Source: Flavobacterium sp. UMI-01
Lineage (GTDB): Bacteria; Bacteroidota; Bacteroidia; Flavobacteriales; Flavobacteriaceae
DNA: 64,000 bases
Assembly (NCBI RefSeq): GCF_019656315.1
Contig: NZ_BPLU01000003.1
Coordinates: 179,483 to 243,482, forward strand
Direction: 5' to 3'
A program made the translations under genes and the position numbers. Under the pieces are notes generated by a model that saw only the letters and a program-made list of their open reading frames with translations, did not search any database and was not told where the DNA came from. Shown here in pieces: positions 1 to 9,054 of this stretch (position 1 is the first letter of the stretch; each line of letters starts with the position of its first letter).

Positions 1-1
1 T

Positions 2-388
2 GCTGTGGCATCAAAAAAGCAAACAACTTTGATTACTGGTGATGTAAGTTTTTTTTATGATAGCAATGCCTTGTGGAATAATTACATTCCAAAAAATTTC
101 AAAATTATTCTAATCAATAATGGAGGAGGAGGTATTTTTAGGATTTTGCCAGGCCATCAGGAAAGCCCAGTATTTAATACCTTTTTCGAAACTTCCCATC
201 AATTAACAGCACTGTATTTGGCTAAGATGTTTGGATTAGAATACGCCATGGCTACAGATGAGAGAAGTTTGGAAAACAATTTAGCTGACTTTTTTGAACA
301 AAATGAAAAACCAGCAATTTTAGAAATCATGACTCCTACCTTGGAGAATGATAAAATACTGTTGCAGTTTTTTAAATCATTGGTGTAA
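2..388 (+). CDS. menD: MenD, 3' end only (SEPHCHC synthase)
   Basis: C-terminal part of 2-succinyl-5-enolpyruvyl-6-hydroxy-3-cyclohexene-1-carboxylate synthase, a thiamine diphosphate enzyme of menaquinone synthesis. The gene enters from the left edge; the frame is open to base 2, and the GTG at 5 is an internal valine codon, not a start. The visible part carries the ThDP/Mg motif GDVSFFYDSNALWNN followed by INNGGGGIF, which is the MenD form of this motif. Full-length MenD has about 550 residues, so roughly three quarters is missing here. It belongs to the same pathway as menB, menA and menC at 28-33 kb, but is separated from them by about 28 kb. Confidence 0.9.
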   Translation, partial: AVASKKQTTLITGDVSFFYDSNALWNNYIPKNFKIILINNGGGGIFRILPGHQESPVFNTFFETSHQLTALYLAKMFGLEYAMATDERSLENNLADFFEQNEKPAILEIMTPTLENDKILLQFFKSLV

Positions 389-433
389 ATTGAGGTTTGC
401 TGTAAAAACTAGGTGTTATTTGCAAGCGATTCA

Positions 434-464
434 TTGGATATTTGTAATCAATTGGTTATATTTG
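434..464 (+). promoter_or_regulatory. Bacteroidota-type promoter for the DUF2853 gene
   Basis: TTG at 434-436, a 20-base spacer, then TATATTTG at 457-464, a perfect TAnnTTTG -7 box. It lies 29 bases before the ATG of the DUF2853 gene. Both boxes and the spacing fit the promoter known for this phylum. Confidence 0.6.
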
Positions 465-493
465 AGATTATTAACCTAAATTAGAAATAAATT

Positions 494-835
494 ATGAGTG
501 CAAGAGAAGAATTGATAGCAAAATATGCAGCTGATTTAAAAGATAAATGCGGTGTAACTCCTAATATGGATTTGCTGACAAAAGTGACTATTGGTTGTGG
601 TCCTTCAATATACAACAAGGATTCGGCCACTGTTGCAGGTAGTCAACAATCCGAATTAGACACAGTGAAGAACAATTTTTTGATCAAGAAATTAGGTTTA
701 AAGGATGGTCCGGAATTAGATGCTGGAATTGATGCTGTTATAGAAAAATATGGTCGTTCGAATGCTAATAAATATAGAGCTGTTGTTTACTATCTTCTCA
801 CACTTCATTTTAAAAAAGAAAGTGTTTATAATTAA
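494..835 (+). CDS. DUF2853 family protein
   Basis: Small soluble protein of 113 residues, recognised as the DUF2853 family that is common in Flavobacteria. It has no signal peptide, membrane segment or catalytic motif that I can identify. The sequence is mostly helical in character, with charged helices at both ends and a central segment TIGCGPSIYNKDSATVAG. It has its own promoter upstream and an intrinsic terminator downstream, so it is probably a single-gene transcript. Function unknown. Confidence 0.8.
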   Translation: MSAREELIAKYAADLKDKCGVTPNMDLLTKVTIGCGPSIYNKDSATVAGSQQSELDTVKNNFLIKKLGLKDGPELDAGIDAVIEKYGRSNANKYRAVVYYLLTLHFKKESVYN

Positions 836-861
836 TATAAATCAATACAAGTTGTAAGAAG

Positions 862-884
862 AAGCGCCTAAGGGCGCTTTTTTT
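862..884 (+). terminator. Intrinsic terminator after the DUF2853 gene
   Basis: A 7-bp perfect stem (AAGCGCC at 862-868 with GGCGCTT at 873-879), a 4-base loop, then an uninterrupted T run to 884. The GC-rich stem stands out against the AT-rich background. Confidence 0.85.
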
Positions 885-1033
885 GTTGCATTGGACTATT
901 CATAGTAAAGGTTTTTGAGACCAATAAACAATATGGAATCCAATAACGTGTTAATTGTTAATAATATAACAAAAAGTTTGAAATCACAATTATACTTTTT
1001 TAGATTTACCCCTTAAATTGTGACATAATTAAT

Positions 1034-1041
1034 TATTTTTG
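1034..1041 (+). promoter_or_regulatory. Candidate -7 box (TATTTTTG)
   Basis: Perfect TAnnTTTG match 17 bases before the ATG at 1059. I see no good -33 TTG at the usual distance; the closest is at 1018-1020, with only 13 bases between. Weak candidate. Confidence 0.35.
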
Positions 1042-1058
1042 TGGATTAGAAAAGAAAT

Positions 1059-1577
1059 ATGCTGTTGAATTATTTAAAGGGTTTTTTAGTAAAAAAAAGG
1101 ATAAAAAATAGTTTACTCACAGAAAGAACTATTCCCAGCTCAAAGGAAATAAAAACAGTAGGCTTATTAATTGATGAAAATTATTTTTCAGAAAAAAAAG
1201 AGCTGATTGATCAAATAGTGTCCAATGGAATTTTGAGAGAGGATATTCAGGTCATAGTGTTTAAAAACAGGCTAAGTAAAAGTAATTCAAGGGATTACCC
1301 TGTTTTTACCCCTAAAAGTTTGAACTGGAAAGCCACGATAGATAATACAGCTGTTACCGAATTTGTAAATCGAGAATTTGATTTATTAATAAGTTATTAC
1401 GATGTTGAAAAAGCCATATTATTGTTGGTGACTCATCTTTCAAAAGCTGATTTTAAAGCAGGTTTCGCTTCTATTGATAAAAGACTGAATGATTTGATGA
1501 TTAACAGTACTGCTGAAAATCATAAAGTCTTTGTTCACGAGTTGTTTCGATACTTAAAAATATTAAATAAAATATAA
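1059..1577 (+). CDS. DUF6913 family protein
   Basis: Protein of 172 residues, typical of the DUF6913 family found upstream of dapA in Flavobacteria. A basic N-terminus ([11 protein letters not shown]) is followed by an alternating beta/alpha region ([42 protein letters not shown]) that resembles a small Rossmann-like fold. There is no signal peptide and no catalytic motif I recognise. It ends 7 bases before dapA and is very likely cotranscribed with it. Function unknown. Confidence 0.75.
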   Translation: MLLNYLKGFLVKKRIKNSLLTERTIPSSKEIKTVGLLIDENYFSEKKELIDQIVSNGILREDIQVIVFKNRLSKSNSRDYPVFTPKSLNWKATIDNTAVTEFVNREFDLLISYYDVEKAILLLVTHLSKADFKAGFASIDKRLNDLMINSTAENHKVFVHELFRYLKILNKI

Positions 1578-1584
1578 CCTAAAC

Positions 1585-2466
1585 ATGCAATCATTAATAG
1601 GAACTGGAGCTGCATTAATTACTCCATTTAAAGAAGATTTGTCAATTGATACTGAGGCTTTAACTAAAATAGTAAATTTTTCAGTAGATGGAGGAGTGGA
1701 GTATCTAGTGGTTTTAGGGACAACAGCTGAAACAGCAACGTTATCACCTGCAGATAAAGAAGTAGTAATAAATACCATAGTTTCGGCTAACAACGGAAGG
1801 TTACCTCTAGTATTAGGAATTGGAGGAAATGATACGATGAAAGTTGTTGAGGAGTTGAAAACGAGAGATTTGTCTGCTTTCGAAGCGATTTTGTCTGTTT
1901 CTCCGTTTTATAACAAACCGACACAAGAAGGGATTTACCAGCATTATAAAGCAGTTGCTCAGGCTTCGCCACTGCCTGTTATCATTTATAATGTACCTGG
2001 TCGTACATCAAGTAATATGTTGCCTGCCACGGTTTTGCGTTTGGCTAACGATTGTAAAAACATCATTGGTTTAAAAGAAGCTTCAGGAGATATTTTTCAA
2101 GCAATGGAAATTATAAAGAACAAACCCAAAGATTTCATGATGATTTCAGGTGATGATATGTTGGCTTTGCCGATGATATTAGCTGGTGGAGTAGGTATCA
2201 TATCCGTAATCGGTCAGTGTTTTCCAATTGCATTTTCAGAGATGGTTCGTTTAGGGTTAAATCGTAAAGTGGACGAGGCTTATGAGTTGCACTACCGTCT
2301 TTCGGAGTGTATCGATATGATTTTTGAGCAAGGCAATCCAGCAGGAATCAAACAAGTATTCAAATCGTTAGGCATATCCGAAAATTATTTACGCTTGCCA
2401 TTGGTGCCAGTTGACCAATCTTTAGCGGAAAGAATTGATGCATTTGTTTCTAAATTTGATAAGTAA
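1585..2466 (+). CDS. dapA: 4-hydroxy-tetrahydrodipicolinate synthase
   Basis: DapA condenses pyruvate with aspartate semialdehyde at the branch point to lysine and meso-diaminopimelate. The 293-residue length is standard for this TIM barrel. GTTAET (45-50) forms the pyruvate-binding loop, Tyr135 lies in [10 protein letters not shown], and the Schiff-base lysine is Lys164 in [12 protein letters not shown] start 7 bases after the DUF6913 gene. The thrA fusion at 43-46 kb supplies the same aspartate pathway. Confidence 0.95.
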   Translation: MQSLIGTGAALITPFKEDLSIDTEALTKIVNFSVDGGVEYLVVLGTTAETATLSPADKEVVINTIVSANNGRLPLVLGIGGNDTMKVVEELKTRDLSAFEAILSVSPFYNKPTQEGIYQHYKAVAQASPLPVIIYNVPGRTSSNMLPATVLRLANDCKNIIGLKEASGDIFQAMEIIKNKPKDFMMISGDDMLALPMILAGGVGIISVIGQCFPIAFSEMVRLGLNRKVDEAYELHYRLSECIDMIFEQGNPAGIKQVFKSLGISENYLRLPLVPVDQSLAERIDAFVSKFDK

Positions 2467-2495
2467 TTTTAGATTTTTCTTATCGAAAGAAATAT

Positions 2496-2526
2496 TTTGT
2501 AGTGGCTAAATTAATACCTAAATTTG
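2496..2526 (+). promoter_or_regulatory. Promoter of the bamD-rpoZ-coaBC operon
   Basis: TTTG at 2496-2499, a 19-base spacer, then TAAATTTG at 2519-2526, a full match to the TTTG / TAnnTTTG promoter. Just after the -7 box is a short inverted repeat (ACCGAA at 2528-2533, TTCGGT at 2536-2541) that would be at the 5' end of the transcript. About 64 bases separate the -7 box from the bamD ATG. Confidence 0.7.
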
Positions 2527-2590
2527 CACCGAAACTTCGGTACGGTTTTTTGTAGGTTGATACTAACAATTGAATCGAAAAAAAAATAAA

Positions 2591-3388
2591 ATGAAAAAAT
2601 TTGTATCGTTATTACTTCTTTCAGCTCTCTTTACATCATGTAATGAATATCAAAAAGCATTGAAAAATGAAGATATTGCAGCCAAATACGATGTGGGGAC
2701 TAGAATGTATGAAGCAGGGAAGTATTCAAAAGCTATTCGATTGTTTGAACAAGTGGCCACCACTTATAGAGGAAAACCTCAGGCTGAAAAATTGTTCTAT
2801 ATGTTCTCACAATCCTATTATAGAACCAATCAGTTTTATTTAGCAGGATATCAATTTGAAAGTTTCACCTCAAGTTACCCTAAAAGTGAAAAGGTAGAAG
2901 AAGCTGCTTTTTTAAGTGCTAAGAGTTATTCTAAATTATCACCCGTATATAGTTTAGATCAAACAGATACCTTTAAAGCAATTGAAAAATTACAAAATTT
3001 TATAGATAGCTATCCTAATTCAACGTATTTGGCAGAAGCGAATGAATTGGTTAAAAATCTTTCTCAAAAAATAGAGAAAAAAGTATTCGAAAATGCAAAA
3101 GGATACAATACAATTTCAGATTATAAATCGGCACTAGTAGCATTCGATAATTTTATCAACGACTATCCCGGTACACCCTACAAAGAAGATGCTCTTTTTT
3201 ACAGATTAGATTCAGCTTACAAATTGGGTATTAATAGTGTTGAAGATAAAATGCAAGAGCGTTTGTTAGTAGCAAAAAAAGCGTATTCAAATTTAATTAG
3301 TTTTAAACCAGATACGAAATACAAAAATAAGGCTGATGAAATGTTAGCTAGAGTAGAAGAAGATTTACAAAAATTACAAAATAAATAA
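2591..3388 (+). CDS. bamD: Outer membrane assembly lipoprotein BamD
   Basis: BamD is the essential lipoprotein partner of BamA in outer membrane protein insertion. I start it at the ATG at 2591 (265 residues), giving MKKFVSLLLLSALFTSCN, a lipoprotein signal peptide with lipobox LFTSC. An in-frame TTG at 2570 would only add a charged stretch before the signal. The mature part has tetratricopeptide repeats (YDVGTRMYEAGKYSKAIRLF, YRTNQFYLAGYQFESF, YPNSTYLAEANELV). First gene of a tight operon with rpoZ (5-base gap) and coaBC. Confidence 0.92.
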   Translation: MKKFVSLLLLSALFTSCNEYQKALKNEDIAAKYDVGTRMYEAGKYSKAIRLFEQVATTYRGKPQAEKLFYMFSQSYYRTNQFYLAGYQFESFTSSYPKSEKVEEAAFLSAKSYSKLSPVYSLDQTDTFKAIEKLQNFIDSYPNSTYLAEANELVKNLSQKIEKKVFENAKGYNTISDYKSALVAFDNFINDYPGTPYKEDALFYRLDSAYKLGINSVEDKMQERLLVAKKAYSNLISFKPDTKYKNKADEMLARVEEDLQKLQNK

Positions 3389-3393
3389 AAGTC

Positions 3394-3711
3394 ATGGATT
3401 TAAAAAAGACGAATGCCCCAGTAAATACAATTACTTACAATAAGTCACTTATTGAACAACCTACTGGAAATGTGTATGAAGCAATAACCATTATGGCTAA
3501 AAGAGCAAACCAAATCAATTCTGAAATCAAAAAAGAATTGACTGAAAAATTAGAAGAGTTTGCTACTTACAATGACAGTCTTGAAGAAGTTTTTGAAAAC
3601 AAAGAGCAAATTGAAGTTTCTAAATTTTACGAAAAATTGCCTAAACCACACGCTTTAGCGGTTCAAGAATGGTTAGACGGTAAAATTTATCATAGAGATA
3701 CAAATAAATAA
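3394..3711 (+). CDS. rpoZ: RNA polymerase omega subunit, Bacteroidota type
   Basis: Protein of 105 residues between bamD and coaBC, where the divergent omega subunit of Bacteroidota is found. The segment NVYEAITIMAKRANQINSEI resembles the conserved omega core (the xxRAxQ helix), and the C-terminal part is phylum specific. Omega helps fold and hold the beta' subunit. The call rests on both the core helix and the gene order. Confidence 0.85.
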   Translation: MDLKKTNAPVNTITYNKSLIEQPTGNVYEAITIMAKRANQINSEIKKELTEKLEEFATYNDSLEEVFENKEQIEVSKFYEKLPKPHALAVQEWLDGKIYHRDTNK

Positions 3712-3720
3712 TACAACTAG

Positions 3721-4932
3721 ATGTCAGTTTTAAACGGTAAGAAAATTTTACTAGGAGTTTCTGGTGGGATTGCTGCCTATAAAACAGCTTCTTTAGTACG
3801 ACTTTTTATAAAAGCAGGTGCACATGTCCAAGTGATAATGACACCTGCTTCTAAGGATTTTGTCACCCCATTAACATTAGCGACCCTCTCTAAGAATCCT
3901 GTTTACTCTAGTTTTTATAATGATGATGAACAAGAGGCTGAGTGGAACAACCATGTAGAATTAGGGCTTTGGGCAGATATCATGCTGATTGCACCAGCTA
4001 CAGCAAATACAATGTCCAAAATGACTAATGGCAATTGTGATAATTTACTAATTGCAACCTATCTATCCGCAAAATGTCCTGTATATGTTGCACCTGCGAT
4101 GGATTTGGATATGTATAAACACCCTTCGACACTCGCAAGTTTTGAAGCCTTGCAACAGTTTGGAAATACAATCATTCCTGCAGAGTCAGGTGAATTAGCA
4201 AGCGGACTTTCTGGCGAAGGACGTATGGCGGAACCCGAAAATATTATTGCTTTTTTAGAAGCTGATTTGGAAAGTAAATTGCCTTTAAAAGGGAAAAAAA
4301 TCTTAATCACTGCTGGACCTACCTATGAAGCTATTGATCCTGTCCGTTTCATTGGTAATCATTCCTCGGGAAAAATGGGCTTTGATATAGCGGAATGTGC
4401 AGCTAATTTAGGCGCCTATGTTATATTGGTCTCTGGACCTACACATTGTAAAACAACGCATTCCAACATACAACGTATAGCAGTCACTTCTGCTCAAGAA
4501 ATGTATGATGTCTGCCATGAACATTACTCTACTGCAGATGTTGCTATAGCAGCAGCAGCAGTTGCAGATTACAAACCCAAACAGGTTGCATCGCAAAAAA
4601 TTAAAAAAGCCGCTTCCAATTTTGTAATAGAATTAGAAAAAACCAAAGACATCTTATTGTCATTGGGTGAAATCAAGAAAAACCAATTCTTGATAGGTTT
4701 TGCATTGGAGACAGAGAATGAAATTGAAAATGCAAAGTTGAAAATCCAGAAAAAAAACTTAGATTTGATTGTTCTTAATTCTTTACAAGATGAAGGAGCA
4801 GGATTTCAAAAAGCAACAAACAAGGTTACTTTTATTGATAAAAATTTCAATATTGAACCAATGGAATTAAAATCCAAGGAAGCAGTTGCTGAAGATATTT
4901 TAAATAAGATAAAAGCCTACTTTCATGAATAA
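3721..4932 (+). CDS. coaBC: Bifunctional phosphopantothenoylcysteine decarboxylase / phosphopantothenate-cysteine ligase
   Basis: CoaBC performs two consecutive steps of coenzyme A synthesis. The N-terminal flavoprotein half has GVSGGIAAYK (12-21), the catalytic His78 in NNHVELGLWAD, and PAMDLDMY (125-132) where the family usually has PxMNxxMW. The C-terminal ligase half starts near residue 190 with ITAGPTYEAIDPVRFIGN and SSGKMG. Length 403 is normal. Its last 8 bases overlap the next gene, which indicates translational coupling. CoaE, the last step of the pathway, is at 21.1 kb. Confidence 0.95.
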   Translation: MSVLNGKKILLGVSGGIAAYKTASLVRLFIKAGAHVQVIMTPASKDFVTPLTLATLSKNPVYSSFYNDDEQEAEWNNHVELGLWADIMLIAPATANTMSKMTNGNCDNLLIATYLSAKCPVYVAPAMDLDMYKHPSTLASFEALQQFGNTIIPAESGELASGLSGEGRMAEPENIIAFLEADLESKLPLKGKKILITAGPTYEAIDPVRFIGNHSSGKMGFDIAECAANLGAYVILVSGPTHCKTTHSNIQRIAVTSAQEMYDVCHEHYSTADVAIAAAAVADYKPKQVASQKIKKAASNFVIELEKTKDILLSLGEIKKNQFLIGFALETENEIENAKLKIQKKNLDLIVLNSLQDEGAGFQKATNKVTFIDKNFNIEPMELKSKEAVAEDILNKIKAYFHE

Positions 4933-5809
4933 ATGGATTCTGTTTTTTGCGTTAGTTTTTGTTTCAACAATTCAAGCCCAACAATTAAATTGTACCATCA
5001 CTGTCAATTCTGAACGTGTGGCTAATACCAATCAGTCAGTATATAAAACGTTACAAACTACTTTAACTGAATTTGTGAATAAAACGGATTGGACAGGAAA
5101 ATCATTAAAGCAAAACGAAAGAATCAATTGTTCGATGTATATTACGATATCGTCTAACAACTCCGATCAATTTGTAGCAACTTTACAAGTACAATCATCA
5201 CGTCCTATTTATAACTCTTCGTATTCATCACCTATTTTTAATTTCAACGATAAAGATTTTAATTTTAGATATACAGAATTTGAAAATTTAATCTTCAATC
5301 CGAACGGTTTTGAGTCTAATTTAGTTTCCGTAGTATCATTTTACGCTTATGTCATTCTGGGATTAGATGCAGAATCTTTTGTATCCAAATCAGGTGATGT
5401 GCATTTTGCGATGGCACAAAATATTGCCAACAATGCCCAACAAGGAGGTTATAAAGGATGGAATCAAGCCGATGGATTTCAAAGCCGTTACTTTTTGATT
5501 AATGACTTATTATCTCCCACATTTTTTGAAATTAGAAATACCATTACAGATTACCACACTGGATTGGATACTATGACGAAGGATACTAAAAGTGCGAAAG
5601 AAAAAATCAAAGGCGCTTTGGTGAATATCAGTAAATTGAATTCCTCTAAACCCAATGCGTTTTTAACCCGTGTTTTTTTTGATGCTAAGTCAGATGAAAT
5701 TGTTTCCATTTTTTCAGGAGGGCCTAGTGTTTCAATTACCGATTTGGTTGAAAGTTTGAATAAAACTTCTCCAATGAATACCACTAAATGGGAGAACATC
5801 AAGTATTAA
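4925..5809 (+). CDS. DUF4835 family secreted protein
   Basis: A 294-residue protein with a signal peptide (MNKWILFFALVFVSTIQAQ), hence periplasmic or outer membrane associated. It matches the DUF4835 family, which is nearly always between coaBC and recN in this phylum; some resources relate it to PorD of type IX secretion, which I cannot confirm here. The mature protein begins QLNCTITVNSERV and is rich in beta strands; the middle (FNFRYTEFENLIFNPNGFESNLVSVVSFYAYVILG) is the most conserved-looking part. It overlaps coaBC by 8 bases. Confidence 0.8.
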   Translation: MNKWILFFALVFVSTIQAQQLNCTITVNSERVANTNQSVYKTLQTTLTEFVNKTDWTGKSLKQNERINCSMYITISSNNSDQFVATLQVQSSRPIYNSSYSSPIFNFNDKDFNFRYTEFENLIFNPNGFESNLVSVVSFYAYVILGLDAESFVSKSGDVHFAMAQNIANNAQQGGYKGWNQADGFQSRYFLINDLLSPTFFEIRNTITDYHTGLDTMTKDTKSAKEKIKGALVNISKLNSSKPNAFLTRVFFDAKSDEIVSIFSGGPSVSITDLVESLNKTSPMNTTKWENIKY

Positions 5810-5852
5810 ACTCTTCTTTAGCGTTGCTTTTATTTTTACAAAAACGAACGAA

Positions 5853-7505
5853 ATGATTACCACACTATCGATAAAAAACTATGCCTTAATTGAAAAATTA
5901 GCAATTGATTTTTCTCAGGGTTTTTCTATTATAACAGGAGAAACTGGAGCTGGAAAATCAATTATTTTAGGAGCTTTAGGATTGGTTTTAGGTAAAAGAG
6001 CCGATTTAACTTCGTTGAAAAACAAAGAGGAAAAATGTGTAATTGAAGCTCATTTTGATATTTCAAAGTATCATTTAAAACCGTTTTTTGAAACTAATGA
6101 TTTGGATTATGAAGATGATACCATTATTAGACGTGAAATATTGCCATCGGGTAAATCCAGAGCTTTTATCAATGATAGTCCTGTAAACCTTCAAGAATTA
6201 CAAGAATTGAGCTTGTATTTGATAGATATTCATTCGCAGCAACAAACACAAGAGTTGTCGGATGAAAAAGTACAGTTCCAAATTATTGATGCGATTGCTA
6301 CTAATGCTGAGATTTTAGAAAGGTACCAAAACCTACTGAAAGACTACAAATCAGACAAGTCAAAATTAAATTCGCTTATTAAAAAACAAGCAGAATCTTA
6401 TAAAGAACAAGAATACAATCAATTTTTGTTGAATGAGTTGTTAGAAGCTAAACTTAAAGCGGGGGAGCAAGAAGGTTTAGAGTCCGACTTTGAAAAATTG
6501 AATAATGTCGAAATTATCAAAGAAGCGTTAGATAAATCATTGGCTATTGCCAATGCCGAAACAATTGGTGTTTTATCTAATTTGAACGAAATGAAATCGG
6601 CTTTACAAAAAATAGCTTCTTTTTCACCAGAATACCAAACTCTACAAGAAAGGGTGGTAAGTGTTTTGATTGAAATGGATGATATCTCTAATGAACTCAA
6701 CGATTGTACAGAGAATTTATTCAGTGACCCTGCTCAATTGGAATTGATAAATCAAAAATTACAATTGATTTATAATTTACAAAAGAAGCATCAAGTTAGC
6801 ACAGTCGAAGAACTTTTAGAGATTCAAAATCAATTAGACGCTACCGTTTTAGAAATTGGAACTATTGGCGAAGCTATCGAAAAATTAACAATCACGGTTC
6901 AAGAAAAAGCTACTGAACTAGACGTTTTAGCAGCGACAATCGCTAAAAACCGTCAAAAGGCAATTCCCGTTTTGTCTGAGAAATTAATCTCCATTTTGGC
7001 AACTTTAGGAATGCCAAATGTACGTTTTGATATTCAGGTTACACCTACAGCAACTTATTTTGAAAATGGAAAAGACGAATTGCAATTTTTGTTTTCTGCT
7101 AATAAAGGAACTGATTTTGGTTTACTAAAAAAAGTAGCTTCAGGAGGTGAAATGTCGAGAATAATGCTTGCTGTTAAGGCAATTTTGGCGCAGTATTCAA
7201 AATTGCCCACTTTGATTTTTGACGAAATTGACACAGGGGTTTCAGGCGAAATAGCGATTAGAATGGGCGAAATTATGAAAGAAATGAGTCAAAAAATGCA
7301 AATTTTTGCCATTACTCATTTGCCTCAAATAGCTGCTAAAGGAAATGCACATTTTAAAGTATTTAAATCTACAGTGGGTGAAGTAACTCAATCTGAATTG
7401 ATTTTGTTAAACGAAGAGGAACGAGTGGTGGAAATTGCCCAAATGCTATCGGGAACTGTTGTTTCTGATTCTGCCTTAAATCATGCTAAAGCCTTGCTTA
7501 ACTAA
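5853..7505 (+). CDS. recN: DNA repair protein RecN
   Basis: RecN is an SMC-like ATPase of double-strand break repair. Walker A GETGAGKS is at residues 29-36, followed by a long central coiled coil (about 150-370) rich in Glu, Lys and Leu. The C-terminal half of the ATPase has the ABC signature ASGGEMSRIMLAVKAIL, Walker B LIFDEIDTGVSGE and an H-loop AITHLPQIAAKG. The 550-residue length is normal. It follows DUF4835 by 43 bases, probably in the same transcript. Confidence 0.95.
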   Translation: MITTLSIKNYALIEKLAIDFSQGFSIITGETGAGKSIILGALGLVLGKRADLTSLKNKEEKCVIEAHFDISKYHLKPFFETNDLDYEDDTIIRREILPSGKSRAFINDSPVNLQELQELSLYLIDIHSQQQTQELSDEKVQFQIIDAIATNAEILERYQNLLKDYKSDKSKLNSLIKKQAESYKEQEYNQFLLNELLEAKLKAGEQEGLESDFEKLNNVEIIKEALDKSLAIANAETIGVLSNLNEMKSALQKIASFSPEYQTLQERVVSVLIEMDDISNELNDCTENLFSDPAQLELINQKLQLIYNLQKKHQVSTVEELLEIQNQLDATVLEIGTIGEAIEKLTITVQEKATELDVLAATIAKNRQKAIPVLSEKLISILATLGMPNVRFDIQVTPTATYFENGKDELQFLFSANKGTDFGLLKKVASGGEMSRIMLAVKAILAQYSKLPTLIFDEIDTGVSGEIAIRMGEIMKEMSQKMQIFAITHLPQIAAKGNAHFKVFKSTVGEVTQSELILLNEEERVVEIAQMLSGTVVSDSALNHAKALLN

Positions 7506-7609
7506 TGAAATGCTTTATATTTGTCAACTGAAAAATTCCATAAAACAAATAGTTTGGTGACTTAGTAAGCTATTGACTAAGGTACCAAATAACGAATAAA
7601 TAAAAAATT

Positions 7610-8803
7610 ATGATTATAGAACCTAGAATGAGAGGATTCATTTGTTTGACATCACAACCTAAAGGATGCGAACAAAACGTAAAAAATCAAATTGAGTATG
7701 TAAAATCAAAAGGAGCTATCGACGGTGCCAAAAAAGTATTGGTAATAGGAGCTTCAACAGGTTTTGGTTTGGCATCTCGTATCACAAGTGCTTTTGGTTC
7801 TAATGCGGCTACCATTGGTGTATTTTTCGAAAAAGGACCTGCTCCGGGAAAAACAGCTTCTCCAGGTTGGTACAATTCGGCAGCTTTTGAAAAAGAAGCC
7901 CACAAAGCAGGATTGTATGCTAAAAGTATCAATGGAGATGCTTTTTCAAATGAAATAAAGCAACAAACCATTGAATTAATCAAAGAAGATTTAGGTCAAG
8001 TAGATTTGGTAATTTACAGTTTGGCTTCGCCAGTGCGCACCAATCCTAAAACAGGAATTACACATCGTTCTGTTTTAAAACCTATTGGTAGTACTTTTTC
8101 AAATAAAACAGTTGATTTTCATACAGGTAAAGTTTCGGAAGTTTCTATCGAACCATGTGGTGGTGATGACATCGAAAATACGATTGCTGTAATGGGAGGT
8201 GAAGACTGGGCTATGTGGATTGATGCTTTAAAAGAAGCTAATTTATTGGCTCCTGGAGCGACTACTGTAGCTTACTCTTATATAGGACCAAAAGTTACTG
8301 AAGCGGTTTACCGCAAAGGAACTATTGGTCGTGCTAAAGACCATTTAGAAGCGACAGCTTTTGAAATTACTAAAAGCTTAGAGGAAATTAACGGTAAAGC
8401 TTTTGTTTCTGTAAATAAAGCATTGGTAACACAAGCAAGTTCTGCTATTCCTGTTATTCCGTTGTACATTTCATTATTGTATAAAATCATGAAGGAAGAA
8501 GGAATCCATGAAGGTTGTATCGAACAAATACAACGTTTGTATGCCGACAGGCTATTTAATGGAACTGAGGTTCCTACTGACGAAAAAGGTAGAATTCGCA
8601 TCGATGACTGGGAATTAAGAGACGATGTTCAAGCAAAAGTTGCTGCATTATGGGAAGAAGCAGTAACCGAAAACTTAGAAGAAATTGGAGATTTAGAAGG
8701 CTATCGCAAAGATTTCTACAACTTATTTGGATTTGAAGTTGCAGGAGTAGATTACCAAGCTGATACAAATGAAATGGTAACCATTCCTAGTATCAGCGAA
8801 TAA
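7610..8803 (+). CDS. fabV: Trans-2-enoyl-ACP/CoA reductase, FabV type
   Basis: FabV reduces trans-2-enoyl thioesters with NADH, the last step of each fatty acid elongation round. The 397-residue length is right for FabV and much longer than FabI. The cofactor loop is GASTGFGLASR (47-57). The catalytic pair follows the FabV spacing Y-x8-K, Tyr234 and Lys243, in AVYRKGTIGRAKDHLE. The surrounding SYIGP and the N-terminal MRGFICLTSQPKGC are also characteristic. A second enoyl reductase, FabI, is at 19.2 kb. FabV enzymes are usually insensitive to triclosan. A strong terminator follows. Confidence 0.93.
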   Translation: MIIEPRMRGFICLTSQPKGCEQNVKNQIEYVKSKGAIDGAKKVLVIGASTGFGLASRITSAFGSNAATIGVFFEKGPAPGKTASPGWYNSAAFEKEAHKAGLYAKSINGDAFSNEIKQQTIELIKEDLGQVDLVIYSLASPVRTNPKTGITHRSVLKPIGSTFSNKTVDFHTGKVSEVSIEPCGGDDIENTIAVMGGEDWAMWIDALKEANLLAPGATTVAYSYIGPKVTEAVYRKGTIGRAKDHLEATAFEITKSLEEINGKAFVSVNKALVTQASSAIPVIPLYISLLYKIMKEEGIHEGCIEQIQRLYADRLFNGTEVPTDEKGRIRIDDWELRDDVQAKVAALWEEAVTENLEEIGDLEGYRKDFYNLFGFEVAGVDYQADTNEMVTIPSISE

Positions 8804-8826
8804 GAGATATATAATTCAAAAAACAC

Positions 8827-8868
8827 ACACCTTATACAAACATGAATCGTATAAGGTGTTTTTTTTTT
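8827..8868 (+). terminator. Intrinsic terminator after fabV
   Basis: An 11-bp perfect stem (ACACCTTATAC at 8827-8837 with GTATAAGGTGT at 8849-8859), an 11-base loop, and a run of ten T to 8868. Confidence 0.9.
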
Positions 8869-9054
8869 GTTTTTATTTAAATGAACTACTGTTTACAATT
8901 GAAATTTTAAAATATATTTTAATAATTCTATAATAGTTGCGATTTTTTATAAGCTTATCTTCACGCAAAAATATTTGACTAACTTCGTAAAATACAGTCA
9001 AATTGTTAAAAGAATCGTTTGTCGGTCTATTGTTAATGCTAAATTAGGTCAGAA

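Noticed and set aside
2528..2541. Riboswitch in the bamD leader
   Set aside because: Only a 6-bp inverted repeat with almost no loop; too small for any known riboswitch and no ligand link.
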